NCBI RefSeq assembly: GCF_037975245.1
Contig: NC_092568.1
Location: 41,281,631 to 41,345,630, forward strand
Source: Apostichopus japonicus
Lineage: Eukaryota; Echinodermata; Holothuroidea; Aspidochirotida; Stichopodidae
Reading direction: 5' to 3'
DNA: 64,000 nt
Shown: positions 48,976 through 61,385 of the stretch, one piece after another
Layout of the letters: each line of letters starts with the position of its first letter
Numbering within the stretch: position 1 is the stretch's first letter
Notes under the pieces: generated by a model
Databases searched by the model: none
The model's input: only the letters and a program-made list of their open reading frames with translations
What the model was told of the DNA's origin: nothing
Translations under genes and position numbers: made by a program

Positions 48976-49169
48976 AACATATTACTGTTGATCACATTAA
49001 ATCTCCCTGTTGATGAGTTGAACTATCTACAACATATTACTGTTGATCACATTAAATCTCCCTGTTGATGAGTTGAACTATCTACAATAGATTACTCTGT
49101 TGATCACATTAAATCTCTCTGTTGATGAGGTGAACTATGTACAATTTTACTCATATTGCTTCCATGCCA

Positions 49170-49242
49170 GATAATAATAATAATACGTAATACTTATATA
49201 GCGCCTCCCAAAAATCTTGAAGCGCTGTACAATAAAATGTAA
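49170..49242 (-). mobile_element. L2-like retrotransposon 3' tail, first copy
   Basis: On the minus strand: AGCGCTTCAAGATTTTTGGG then AGGCGCTATATAAGTATTA and an ATT-repeat tail. It parallels the 3' end of the L2/CR1-type copy at 13650-13740 (AAAGCGCTTTGAG, GGCGCTATATAAG, ATT tail). Only the tail is left, so it could also be a SINE that shares this tail. Confidence 0.6.
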
Positions 49243-49379
49243 GTAAAAAGGAACAGATAACATTGAATCTCCCTGTTGATGAGTTGAACTATCTACAACA
49301 GATTACTGTTGATCACATTAAATCTCTCTGTTGATGAGTTGAACTATGTACAATTTTACTCATATTGCTTCCATGCCAG

Positions 49380-49454
49380 ATAATAGTGATAATAATACGT
49401 AATACTTATATAGCGCCTCCCAAAAATCTTGAAGCGCTGTACAATAAAATGTAA
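49380..49454 (-). mobile_element. L2-like retrotransposon 3' tail, duplicated copy
   Basis: Almost the same sequence as 49170-49242, 212 bp on, differing in the ATT-rich tail (a GTGATAATAA variant). The shared flanks show it arose by duplication of the block and not by a second insertion. Confidence 0.6.
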
Positions 49455-49680
49455 GTAAAAAGGAACAGATAACATTGAATCTCCCTGTTGATGAGCTGAA
49501 CTATCTACAACATATTACTGTTGATCACATTGAATCTCCATGTTGATGAGTTGAACTATCTACAACATATTACTGTTGATCACAGTGAATCTCCCTGTTG
49601 ATGAGCTGAACTATCTAACATATTACTGTTGATAACAGTGAATCTCCCTGTTGATGAGTTGAGCTATCTACAACTTGTTA

Positions 49681-50517
49681 CTCATATTGCTCACATTCCG
49701 GATCACATTCTTAAACATTGAGACATCTCAGTGGGTCTCCTAAAACCTGGATACACAGGAGACCATTAATTATTTACCCCTAGGCTAACTTTGACCTTTC
49801 ATGAACTTCCCATTCCTTTGTCCTCAGTCTGACCTTAGAAATAGTTAAAACAAAGCCAAGGATTCTCCTTAGATCAACAATTGTTGACAGTGATACAGAC
49901 ATCAGTGACCTAGAACAGCAGCAGCCACAGGCCACAGAAAAACAACATCTTATAAACATTGATAAATTCAGCCCTTTATAGGAGGACTGTACAGTAGTAA
50001 TAGGGGAAGCCAGGTATATATGAGCTCATCTGAGGAGAGGAACGTTAATGATGAGGTAGCATCCATCACCTGGGAAGTCTCCACATCTTGGAGCTAGAGA
50101 ATGAGTGCTTTGTAGACAAGATCAAAATTAGATCAAAATGATGCATGAATACATTCTTATTGTGAGGAAAACCACTGTTTTTTGAAGAAAAACCATTCTG
50201 TGTTTATATTGGTGCTTTAGGTTGATGTTTTTTTTTTGCACATTCATTGAATATTACAATTATCCTGTTTGGTCGATGATACTCATAAATAATTGTAAGT
50301 CAGTTATTCCACTGTTTGAGGCTCAATGTTGTATTAGTAGTACTTATGTGATTGAGTATATTCTCTGGATTCGGTCTGTTCATTCTTCAGGGTTGTTTAT
50401 CATGTGCACCCCCCCATCTACTTGCACGTATGTCTCTTCACATGAAATGTAATTTCATGTTACATAATGTGTTGATCCTGTCTTGTTACATACCATAACA
50501 GTAGTTTTGGTGTTGTA
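49681..50517. other. Non-coding DNA, no gene recognised
   Basis: No repeat or coding signal beyond a T-run near 50227. A 76-codon frame at 50222-50452 is unrecognised. Confidence 0.5.
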
Positions 50518-50610
50518 CTTTTTCCTCCCATTTTCTGTTTCCTCCCATTTTCCCATTCATTCATTCATTTTCCTCCCATTTCCTCCCATTTTTCCTCCCA
50601 TTTTCTGTTA
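50518..50610. repeat. CCTCCCATTTT short tandem repeats
   Basis: About five TTTCCTCCCATTTT units, interrupted by a short (ATTC)n run. Confidence 0.85.
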
Positions 50611-53600
50611 ACCTTAATGACAGAGCAGGCAAATTAGCTAAAACCCTGGCGGCATGTCATATTCACTGCATACAAAATGCCAAGGAATTGAAACATCGTT
50701 TTTGTCAAACATGATCTGAATCTGCTGCTGCTATGTAAAGGGAACATGGGGGGGGGGGGTGGCTGGAGAAGGCTTGGGAGAGCAGAGTAGTGTAACATTA
50801 CAGATGTGCTGGGTGATGATGTTTAACTAACCATGTAACTGAATGACCTTTGAAACTGTTCCCATGAGTGTCTCAAGTTAGAACGGCGACATCCTAATTA
50901 CCTGACATGGTAATATAACATGGAGGGAGCTAGACACACCCAAGCCACATCCGCTGAGACAGGTTGTCTTCAATTCTTGGGAGATTATCTCATTCAACAG
51001 TCATGATCAACATCTACTGTACCAAATCAAAGGCCTCAGGGTTTGCTCATACATATTCATGACAATGCATATTCATGACAATGCATATTCATGATGGATA
51101 TGTTAATCACATCACATGGCAACAAATGCAATTATCAACATACAGCAATGATCAGCTAGATTATCTAATGAGGTCAGATCATTAATTGCTCCAGCCAAGT
51201 TAAGAATGTAGCAAAACTGTGTCTTGAATTTAAATTAGTATAATTAATGCCAAAATGACAAATCATTAATGTTTTCTCCTTTTCCTTTCTTTTCATGTTG
51301 TGCTCTTTCATCTGATTGGTCAACTTCATTACATCAGGTAAGTACCAAGTACTAATCAAAACTAGCTTGTTGTAAAACCCAAAACAAATTGTAAAACCCA
51401 AAACAAGGGCTTGCACCTGAAATAGAAATTGTATATTGAACTGAAATAACAATGGATGGGATTGTCCCTCAAGAATATACAAGGAAGAAAGGGTAGGGGA
51501 TGGGGGAGGGGAGGAGGGGAGAGAGGGCAGGAATAAGGGGATGGCAGAGAGAAGAAACAGCAAGGAAATTAACTACTTTCTGATTTTCTGTTTGAATATT
51601 TGTGATTTACATGATTGTAATTCTTCATCTTGGTGTGTTGTTTTGAACAACAACGAGCTTGTTCCAATCTCCTCCTCTCTGTTTCCATACATATTCTTTG
51701 GTTATGCAACCTGCATGCTTCTCCGATAAGATAACCTGTTTATATTCAGTCCCACACTGAGTTACCCAATCAGAGCTTGTAATGCTATCAATAATTCTCT
51801 TCAAGGTGTACCTTTAACAATGTGCTGACTTTTGCATATTGAACTGGCTGATACAAGCTTCATTTACATTCATTAAAGACAAAAATGATGTGTAATGCTG
51901 ATGAAAACTGAGTAAAATTTTGTAAAAGGCAGAAAATTGTATAGTGATCAGATGAGGTGTAGCACAGGCTTGTTAATTCATTCTTCGCTGATACAGGAAA
52001 CAGAAAGTTAGCAAAGAAATCTCTTAGTGCTTAGCATAAACTAACATATAATTACAGGGTCATACCAAACTGGTGTTTCTGTAGGAATAATGTAATTAAT
52101 CAACCATAGCAACATTATTTTTTTTCCCAAAAAAAATAAAAAATTCTACAAAGAGAAATAATTTTCACATTCAAAATGAAGCTAGCATTTTAATGCTGCC
52201 CTCATTCTTTACTATAGTTATAGTCTTCTTGGGGATTCTCTATGCTATTTATATGTCAGATATCATTGTCTATTATAGGCATGCCAATTAAATGGTAAAT
52301 AATTTGCTTTTAGAAGTGCTAGGGAATTAGTTTTGATAATTCTATAACGCGATGTTAGAATACTTCAAACTTTGAGTCAATGTCTCGTGATGTTGCATAA
52401 TTAATGAGTAAGTACTGACTTCATTCATATCTAGAAATGTTGTCATTGTGGAGCACTGATTTCGTTATTAGTGTTAATCACATACAGAAAGCAATTGATG
52501 TATCTAAGGCCTTTTCAAATTGTCGACGCCATCTTCATTTATTGAAATTGAAAATTGACTGGTCAAGCTAATGAACTGTGCTGTTAGTGATCGATTTTAT
52601 AATAATTTTGATATAATCATGATCGACCAACATGAACTTAAAAAAAGCTATTTTTTTTTTAAAGAGGTTAAAGGATCTTATTCTCAGATTAACACAGCTC
52701 TGCAGTTAACATGTTTGCATGTTGTCTAAACTGCAGGCACATAATTTTCTTCCATAACTGTTTTAAGATACCACAATTAGCATCAGTGTTGTAAATTGCT
52801 GCATTTAACATGTTTACCTGCTTCATTGCGAGCAAACGACTTGTTCCACCCATATCACAATTAATTACAGTATCATTATTATTACAATCTAAACACTAGC
52901 TGCGTAATTATGTTTTCTGTAGCAGCCTACAACAATAAACACCGCCCCAACAAGTTGATTAAAATACCATACTTGTGTACATGTAAACTTTTCATGGTTT
53001 GACATGTTTAATAAGAGTAAAACACATATCAATCCTAGGAAGGAACAAACATGGTTTTATGTCTCTCATGTCTTTTAACGTTCACTTTTGTTGGATTTTG
53101 TCAATATTGCAACAGAAAAAGAAAGAAGCCTAAATGATTTGCATGTAAAAACATTGCAAAAGACAGACACTTTTTTTCCTCTCCGTAGTCTGTGAGAACT
53201 ACTTGTAAAGTGCCTGTCATGATAGTGTGTTCAGCTAGCTACCAATGTCTACTGTTTACTAAAATGATTATTCAAAACTTGACCAAGTACTTTGCATAAA
53301 AATTCTCAATTATTTAAAAAAAAAAAAAAAATTATGCTTTCTCTAACATTAGAAACAGATTTAGAGATTCAAATTATACCAACAAGAAAACTAATTATGT
53401 AGCTATTGTAATTGACTACCCATAACTGTTAGTGTTTCTATCCAGGAGATCATCTTTATTGCAAACATACTTTAAAAACATTGAAACCTCAAAGAAACGT
53501 TATCCTTCCTGTCATAACGAGTCCATTGTAATACCATACTTTTTAATATATTTACAGTTCAAATTACATATTTTTCTCTCTTTTTGTCTGTGGTTATGTG

Positions 53601-54100
53601 GTTAGTTGATTGAACATTGTTTTCCATGTTGATGGCAATACAGTTTCATTCCTTTCCTTTTGTTGCTGTTGTTGTGACATTGGGTTTTAGAGATTTGTTA
53701 TTATAACAATAAAAAAAACATATTTAGTTTAAAATAATCCTAAATTGTTAAATCATAGTTCTATATATTTATTTTCAAAAGGAATCTTCCAATCTTAATT
53801 CCTTTGCTTTTTCCCATTCACTCCAGTTCACCATGTAAAAAAAAAAAATTAAAAAAAGTTTGTATTGTAGTTCATTGCCAAGGCCCCTTAGCACTCTGTA
53901 ATTTTGGAAATTTGGAAATCTCTTATATGTCTTCTCCTATTCTGATATATGCTGCAAACAGTTCCCGGAACGGTCTATTTCCCTTTCAGTACCTCAGTGT
54001 GTGTGGTTGTTATCACAGAGAAGTTTCTGTCTGGCCAGGTCGTAAATGTAACAGTTCCTTCCTATTAGCTTCCAATCAAACAAGAGCCAGCCTTTGAATT
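50611..54100. other. Non-coding DNA, no gene recognised
   Basis: Contains a three-copy 18-bp repeat (CATATTCATGACAATG, 51051-51096), a G-run near 50749, A-runs near 52130, 53318-53332 and 53837-53847, and a minus frame of 129 codons at 51174-51563 that has no domain I recognise. Confidence 0.45.
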
Positions 54101-55001
54101 TACACCATTCATTCATCCACTCACTCATTCATTCATTACCTTTCACACTTTGTGTTACCAGTACTAACAGAGTTGCTTCTTTCACACAGTGGTGTGAGTG
54201 AGTGAGGGTGTGCTTTTATTAAGAGATGGCTAGGCTTCTGCTGTATCTGTTAGATAATTCTTTTAGTAGATAGGGAGCTCTCTTGGTTTTGACCTTGGTT
54301 GGCCTTTGTTGAATTGGTTGGGGCATAAATTACATGATACTACTACTACTACTACAGCTAGCTAGCCAGGCTGACTGGCTGAGAGAGTCTCGTGAATTCA
54401 CTAGCTATGAGAATACATTGGTAACAGTAGTGACACAGTGGAAGACGAAATAAAGGAAGAGTGTTGGAGCCAACCAGATATTTGGGGGCTGTGCACTTCT
54501 AGTTTCTCAGAGTTCATTCGCAAGTCCAACTCTCACAGAAGTGAACTTTTTCTTTCGGTTTTTCCGAGAGAGGAGGAAGGTGCACAGCATTTTTTTTACA
54601 AACTTTTCCAGTTATTGTATATATGTAGAACTGGCATTGCGATTGCTGGAGTTTTAGACAACACACAGGAGGGATTATTTTGTCTTTTAAACTTTTCAAG
54701 AATTGGCTCCCTTTTAGAAGAGTTTAACAATTTTAGTTGTGTGTTTTTCTTTTTCATTGAGGACTTTCTCTGGCCAGTAGATTGAGTGGTTTAAGAATTT
54801 GAATTGAGTGTATAACAAAAGCAGGTCTGAATAATATAAAGTGATAATACGTGAACAATATTTGAATCAAAGACAAGAGTTCAGTTGTGACTTTTCGCTG
54901 TCACCGTATTATTGCTTTCTCTGGATGCTCGTTAACATACTTTAATTATCACAAAAGACGCCGGTGCTGGTTTGTTTTATGACTTGTATTCACTGCTGAG
55001 A
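54101..55001. other. Unassigned sequence, possible 5' leader
   Basis: An (ATTC)n stretch lies near 54108-54137 and (ACT)n near 54340-54354. A 115-codon plus frame at 54438-54785 has no recognised domain. The last few hundred bases could be a 5' leader for the candidate exon at 55002, but no promoter motif is clear. Confidence 0.3.
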
Positions 55002-55051
55002 ATGGAGGTGTTCTGGAAAAAAGTTGTGGAAAACGAGGATTTGTTCACAGG
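55002..55051 (+). CDS. Candidate first coding exon (weak)
   Basis: An ATG opens 16 codons (MEVFWKKVVENEDLFT) plus two bases, then GGTAAGC, a near-ideal splice donor. Charged and hydrophobic residues are mixed as in real protein and unlike the low-complexity frames elsewhere. An in-frame TAG in the following intron means it must be spliced if real. I do not recognise the peptide, and no matching acceptor or next exon is visible downstream in the window. It could be an alternative first exon of a gene with very long introns, or chance. Confidence 0.2.
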
Positions 55052-55189
55052 GTAAGCTAGTAGTGCAATACAATATTTTAACAATTAATGCATTTTTATT
55101 AATAAGTTTAGTAAAAGAGACTGACGTTATAGTCAGATTGGAAAAATTTCAATTAAAGAGGAAAAAAGTGAAGAAAAGTTAATTCCCTC
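55052..55189. other. AT-rich DNA
   Basis: Nothing recognised apart from the splice-donor-like GTAAGC at its start. Confidence 0.4.
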
Positions 55190-55335
55190 AGTATAGTTTT
55201 TTTTTCCTCAGTATTGTTCTTTTCCTCAGTATTGTTCTTTTTCTCAGTATTGTTCTTTCCTCAGTATTGTTCTTTCCTCAGTATTGTTCTTTTTCTCATT
55301 ATTGTTCTTTGCCTCAGTATTGTTCTTTTCCAGCT
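55190..55335. repeat. ~18-bp tandem repeat, about 8 copies
   Basis: CCTCAGTATTGTTCTTTT units with 1-3 base length changes in the T-run. Confidence 0.92.
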
Positions 55336-58300
55336 GGTGAAGTGACAGGTTTTTCTGTTTCTTCTTTCTTGTTACGTGCTAATAGTTCCGTAAATTCCAT
55401 TTCAGATATTTATGTAGTATTCAGTTAAATACTTGAAATTATGTGGATGTTCAAAAAAAAATATTGATGTTGTTATGTGCATGATTTTGATATAAGGTAG
55501 CAGTTTATATAAAAAGATAGAAAACTTCAAAGAAACATTTCGATGTGTTTTTGGTCAAAAAGGCTGATAACATGTAGTTAGGGCTCTGCAGGGTATTGTC
55601 AGTAATGTAAGAATGGTATACATCAAGAAATGTTGTCATGTTGTCGACTTTCACTCGATAGCAGTGAAATAAAACAATTAAACATGAATATATATCTTTA
55701 GAACATGCAAGATGTTTGAATGTTTCATAGGAAGCAAGTCATTTGAAACAAACACTCACCAAGAAATACAAACTATGCTGTTGTAGTTTACTTTATTTCA
55801 TTTTATTCAAAACATTTTTCTTTTCTTACAACATGCAATATAATTTTTGTCAAAACATTTGTGGAAAATTTGTGATTGGAAAGTTGTTGCTCGCTTTCAA
55901 ACACGGTAAAAGTGAAACATTTGTTTCACATAGGTAGGAAAGATAAACCCACTAATTCGAATTATAGTTCTTATAGTTATTTGGTATAGTTCTTATTTTT
56001 GTGGAAAGAAACGGTTAAACTCATACGAATTCCATTTTATAGGCCTCAAAATTAAACTATAACTTTTTTCAAGGTACACTTGACTTTTTAGGAAAAGTTG
56101 AAAATCTTACAGTTGAAAAGTTTATGTTAACTTTAATGCTGACTGTGTTTTAAGTTATATTTGTGGAGACATATTGGAACAGTACTCAAACAGTATCTAG
56201 AATAAAGCATAATTGGAAATATAAAATTAGACGTGTAAACTTTGTAGGTTTGCAAATGAAAAAGAAAAATGCATTACAATAACGTTAGTGTAATGCATTT
56301 TATGAAATTGAAATTATTCAGTATTTGACGAAATCATGTAATATACTTTGTGCAGTGAACTGATGAACTGGTTGTAACATCTTACAGTATATCTCTTGAG
56401 TCTCAATGAGGGATATCCAGTTCTGTGTAAATATATTTGTATCTAATATGGTGAAATCACAATTTACAGCTCTAATGTGGCGACATTTGACGTTAGGAAC
56501 GGCTCATTGTGACAGTTTATCAGGGCGGGGGGTGGTTGGGGGGTGGGCCAGTCGGGTCGCATTACCAAAATGGGTAAAATGTCATGAAAGTTGATGAAAT
56601 CTTAAATCTGCTTTTGAGAATTTTGCAGTCTTCTTTACCAGTTTCATAGACAAGAATTATTTTGTTTCCTGAATTAAAAGCAGAATATGGACGGGAAGTT
56701 ATTAAAATTCTTATTACGCTTAAACAGAACGTTTTTGTTTTTCTGTACATCCTCTCCCTCTTGGCATCATGGTGACAACAGCAATATTCAAGTTAATACA
56801 TCATCTGATCATTAATTGTGTAGATTCTGTCATGTCATTCTATAAAGTTATAAATTATGTAAAATATCAAGTTCACTTTCATAGTGATTGGCATTCATAA
56901 TAATGTCGTAGTTTATTATTTTTATTAACCCCATTTAACTTTTGCATTTAATGAAAGTTCTGGTAAAAGACATTGTAACTGAGACGTCTGTTTGGACAGT
57001 ATCATATGCAGCTACACTCAGTAGCACAGACTTATGGTAAAGACATATTGTGACTGAGACTTCTGTTTCAACATTGTCAGGTGGCAGTCTCTTTTGAAAG
57101 AAAAGGTACCTCTTTTTTCTTGACTTTGATCAATGCCTTGGTGGTGCCACTGTTCAATCATAAAATCCCATAACAATGTAGCTGGTTTAACCTGGTTTAT
57201 AGTCATGGTTCATTTCCAATTATGAAGTTATTAAGTTTGCATTTTCCAAATGGTTAATACTGATAAAAAAAAATAACAAAGACATGGGATCTGGGGAGAC
57301 AAATGTTGAGAATTCAATTTACTTCAGTTAGTGAAAAAAAGAATTATGGGTGTCTTTATCTTGATCAATTAGTAATCTTATTGGAATGATACCAAAAGGA
57401 AAAATTGTTGTGACCAAAAGCAAAAACCCGCTTGAAGGAGTCAACAGGGTTGTTTATTATCTTTTCCAGAAGGAACAATTTAGCCCCCCAAAAACACTCA
57501 TAAATATCAAATATGATGATGACAAAATATATCAGGTAGATATTTATACAAATACCATTCCCAGGTAAAAGAGAAACTCATAAATTTGAGATGGGAAGGA
57601 AGAATAAAGGTGTAAATTGGCGGATGCTGTAATTGTTATTTCAGTGCTTACCATAATAAAACCTGCCCACTGTAATGCCTCAAGTAGTCAAAGTTTCTAG
57701 CCAAAGCCTGGTGATTAGACATTTCTGATTGAGAAGTTGTGGTTGAAACAGGAAACGGGTTACTATTCCAAGTTATAAGTCGGGTGGAACCGTACTTTGG
57801 AGGCTCTAGGAGGGTAATGATAAAACGCTATTCAGCTTAATTCAATTTTATTGAATATTCCACTTTCTCAGTCTCAGTAAAATTTTGGTCTTGACAACTT
57901 TTATGAGTCTGGGTATACTTTTATCTAATTCCTATGAACTTTCATATTTTACCATTTTGTGTCATATGTGGCATTTTTTAATATTTTATTTTTATTAATG
58001 ACATGTTAAGACAGCAGTAACACACGTGTACTTAGGGATATACCGGACTGTTCCGAATATGCTGGTTGGTCGCAAAACACTGTGCTTTTGTCCATTTTCT
58101 CTTCTTTTGTATAAATACTGATTTTTTAATATCTATTGTAGCTATAAAAACTCCCTGTGAAGGAGGCCAGAGAGAGTTTAGAATTTGCCATTTGCAGCCA
58201 CAGAATTCACAGCGTGTCGTCGTTTATGTAGTTAACATATATAGATTGGTTACTACAATAGAAAACTATTTTTTTTAAAAACACATTTAAGGAAAGGAAA

Positions 58301-60394
58301 GGAAAATATCTTTGCAAAATTTGATTTTCTAATTTCCTAACTAGTCCACCTAATTTTTACATTTAAGTCTTTGCAGCGTACCCTAATTACAGGCCTTTTA
58401 TTCCTTGGCCATAATTTTATGTTTAAATTGGTCATTTATAAATAAATGCTGCCTGCTGTGCACATGAAATTGTTGTGCCAGATCATGACTCAATGATGGT
58501 AATTCTGGGATTCGTTGTTGTCATGGTTATGACAAACTACTTAAAATTTGTTTAACTTCAGGTCCCATCCCTGCCTTGACTGTCTTCTGAATTTGTTTGA
58601 ATAATCTCAAGATGTTATTTCCTCTCCTGCTCCCGGAGATCTCTGACCTCAGTACATCCCAAACAATCTCAGAATATGAAGGTATTACAGTGTTATAGTT
58701 TAAAATTGTAGCAGATAGTTAGGAAAAAGTGCAGGTAAAGAAAATAATAATATTAAAAGGGAATTATTGGGATGAAGAAAACATAGCATCTAGTTGTTAC
58801 CTACCCACTGTAAAATGGCAAATTATTGAACATCTTCTGGCTCTTGCCAAAAAAAAATGTGAAGCTGAAGGGATTAGAAACGTTCTTTGCTACCAGATGT
58901 AATTATTGTGGTAAAAATCATTGTAAATTTGTAATGATAATCAGCTTTGCATGAGACTACTATTAAACCAGTTACACTTAAAGCTGTATTAAACATCATT
59001 ATAATCATTTAACATATCAATTATAAAAGATCAGGTTAGCAGTGATTTATCACAAATGTCTCTTACCTCCTTCTCTACAACTCCTAGAGTTATAGTTCGT
59101 ACTTTGAACCTGAGATACACCACAAAAGTTGATCACCTTGTTAAATTGGTAATTAATAGCCTGATGATTATTGTAACATTTTTTTTCTTCCGGTGAGTTC
59201 AAGAAGGGTTCAGCGTTTGAAAAACTTTTCTAATGATTTTTTGACATCTTTGATGAGATGATGCAGACTGTGTGTGCAAAGAGTTCCTTTTTGACTTGTA
59301 CCAACTTTTAATTCCGCAGTAAGAGAAGAATATTCTTTGGAAATGTCCCTGTCACCATCTTGTTGAAAATAGAACTTCACAAGACAGAAGATTGTGTGCA
59401 TACATGACAAGTTATACAATACTTCAGTTTAGATACGTTTGTTGTGCATGCTTTTAGCAGATTTGCAGAAGATGATACGTTATTTCACGTTTGCTGAAGA
59501 TCCTACCTTACACGATCCTTTGGGGATGAAATACAGAGAAAATTTAAGTCAAAAGTAATAGGCTTATTGAGGAGGAGATTCTGTTCATGTTGGAAATATT
59601 TAAAGAAAAGAAAAAACAAAAGGGGGTATTTTTCAGCAAAAGATACGGTTATGAAATGAGTTTTGAGTAATACTGACATTATGATTATGTCTTCATGTTT
59701 CTGTATTACCATAATGATGAGTCACAGTGGCTGCTACAAGGCCCCTTGGGGTGTTTAATTACACGAAGCCTTCTGAGGAAAATTTAAAAGTGTCCAAGTG
59801 GAATCATTAAACCTATAAGCATCTCTATATAGGGCTGATAAAAGAGTCCATCGTTTATAACAAAGTATCTGTTTATTACCGTGGATATGCCTCTGATTTG
59901 TAACCTGTCAGTAAAGGCAAGAATGAACAAAGACGTCCAAGGGATGGATGATTTTATAAAGCTGATTCTGTTCAGTGTTGTTATTTTAGTTTTATTTTAA
60001 AAACCAATCGTTGGTGCCACCATGAAAGGATTTTAAGATATCACACAATTTTTAATATTAAAAGTGCCCAACTACTATTAACAATGACTGTATGTGTCTC
60101 ACACCCTGTGTTCATAGCCAGTACCATGTAAAGGAACAAGGTCCTCCTGGGTTGGGCAATAATAAGGTTTGTTTGGTTACGGTCATGGATATTAGGATGC
60201 CATTGTTAACATACACCACAGTTTACTTTACCGTTTGTAAATTTGGTTTTATATGAGGAGTGAATTTGTCATCTGCAAGGTGCCCTGGAAAGCTTTTGTC
60301 TGGCTGGCTGATTGACATTTTGTGATTGTGGTTCCTTGGTGAGAGATTTGACTGTCAGCTACTGTAGCTCGACAAATAATCATAGAATGGACTG
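55336..60394. other. Non-coding DNA, no gene recognised
   Basis: Five kb of AT-rich sequence with no recognisable exon, RNA gene or element. A diverged 78-bp-spaced duplication (GGTAAAGACATTGTAACTGAGA type) lies at 56960-57080. A G-rich tract lies at 56524-56546. Open frames are under 75 codons. Confidence 0.5.
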
Positions 60395-61385
60395 CAGTCT
60401 GAGAGTAAGGGGACTACAGGACACAATGACATGATCCTCTTCTGGAGAGGTATTTACTGAGAGAAAGGGGACCTACTGTACAGGACACAATGACATGATC
60501 CTCTTGGAAAAGAGGTATTTACTGAGAGTAAGGGGACTACAGGACACAATGACATGATCCTCTTGGAAAAGAGGTATTTACTGAGAGTAAGGGACTGCAT
60601 GACATAATGACATGATCCTCTTGGAAAAGAGGTATTTACTGAGAGTAAGGGGACCTACTGTACAGGACACAATGACATGATCCTCTTAGAAAAGAGGTAT
60701 TTACTGAGAGTAAGGGGACTACAGGACACAATGACATGATCCTCTTGGAAAAGAGGTATTGACAGAGTAAGGGGACTGCATGACATAATGACATGATCCT
60801 CTTGAAAAAAGAGGTATATACTGAGAGTAAGGGGACTACAGGACACAATGACATGATCCTCTTAGAAAAGAGGTATAAATGAGAGTAAGGGGGCTACAGG
60901 ACACAATGACATGATCCTTTTAGGAAAGAGGTATAAATGAGAGTAAGGGGGTACAGGACACAATGACATGATCCTTTTGGGAAAGAGGTATTGACAGAGT
61001 AAGGGGACTGCATGACACAATGACATGATCCTCTTGAAAAAAGAGGTATATACTGAGAGTAAGGGGACTACAGGACACAATGACTTGATCCTTGTGGGAA
61101 AGAGGTATAACAGTAAGGGGACTGCATGACACAATGACATGATCCTCTTGAAAAAGAGGTATATACTGAGAGTAAGGGGACTACAGGACACAATGACATG
61201 ATCCTCTTGGAAAAGAGGTATAAATGAGAGTAAGGGGGCTACAGGACACAATGACATGATCCTTTTAGGAAAGAGGTATAACAGAGTAAGGGGACTGCAG
61301 GACACAATGACATGATCCTTTTAGGAAAGAGGTATAACAGAGTAAGGGGACTGCAGGACACAATGACATGATCATCTTGGGAATG
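60395..61385. repeat. ~58-bp satellite with a hairpin in most units, 17 copies
   Basis: ACACAATGACATGATCC recurs 17 times at spacings of 54-65 bp. Most units carry a perfect hairpin, CCTCTT-GGAA-AAGAGG. Variants such as CCTTTTAGGAAAGAGG keep the stem through a T-G wobble. The rest of the unit is GAGTAAGGGGACTACAGG with small deletions. Minus-strand frames of up to 147 codons shift from unit to unit, which argues against coding. Confidence 0.95.

Larger units (their letters stand above)
48976..49680. repeat. 55-bp satellite with a 212-bp higher-order duplication
   Basis: The unit is ACATATTACTGTTGATCACA then TTAAATCTCCCTGTTGATGA then GTTGAACTATCTAC. Copies lie at 48976, 49031 and 49086, then on both sides of two inserted tails. 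The block with GCGCCTCCC at 49201 is repeated at 49413, a 212-bp step, so satellite units and inserted tail were duplicated together. Confidence 0.9.

Noticed and set aside
54438-54785. 115-codon plus frame as a possible gene
   Set aside because: Its C-terminal half is Phe-rich from T-runs, no domain is recognised, and it lacks a convincing start context.
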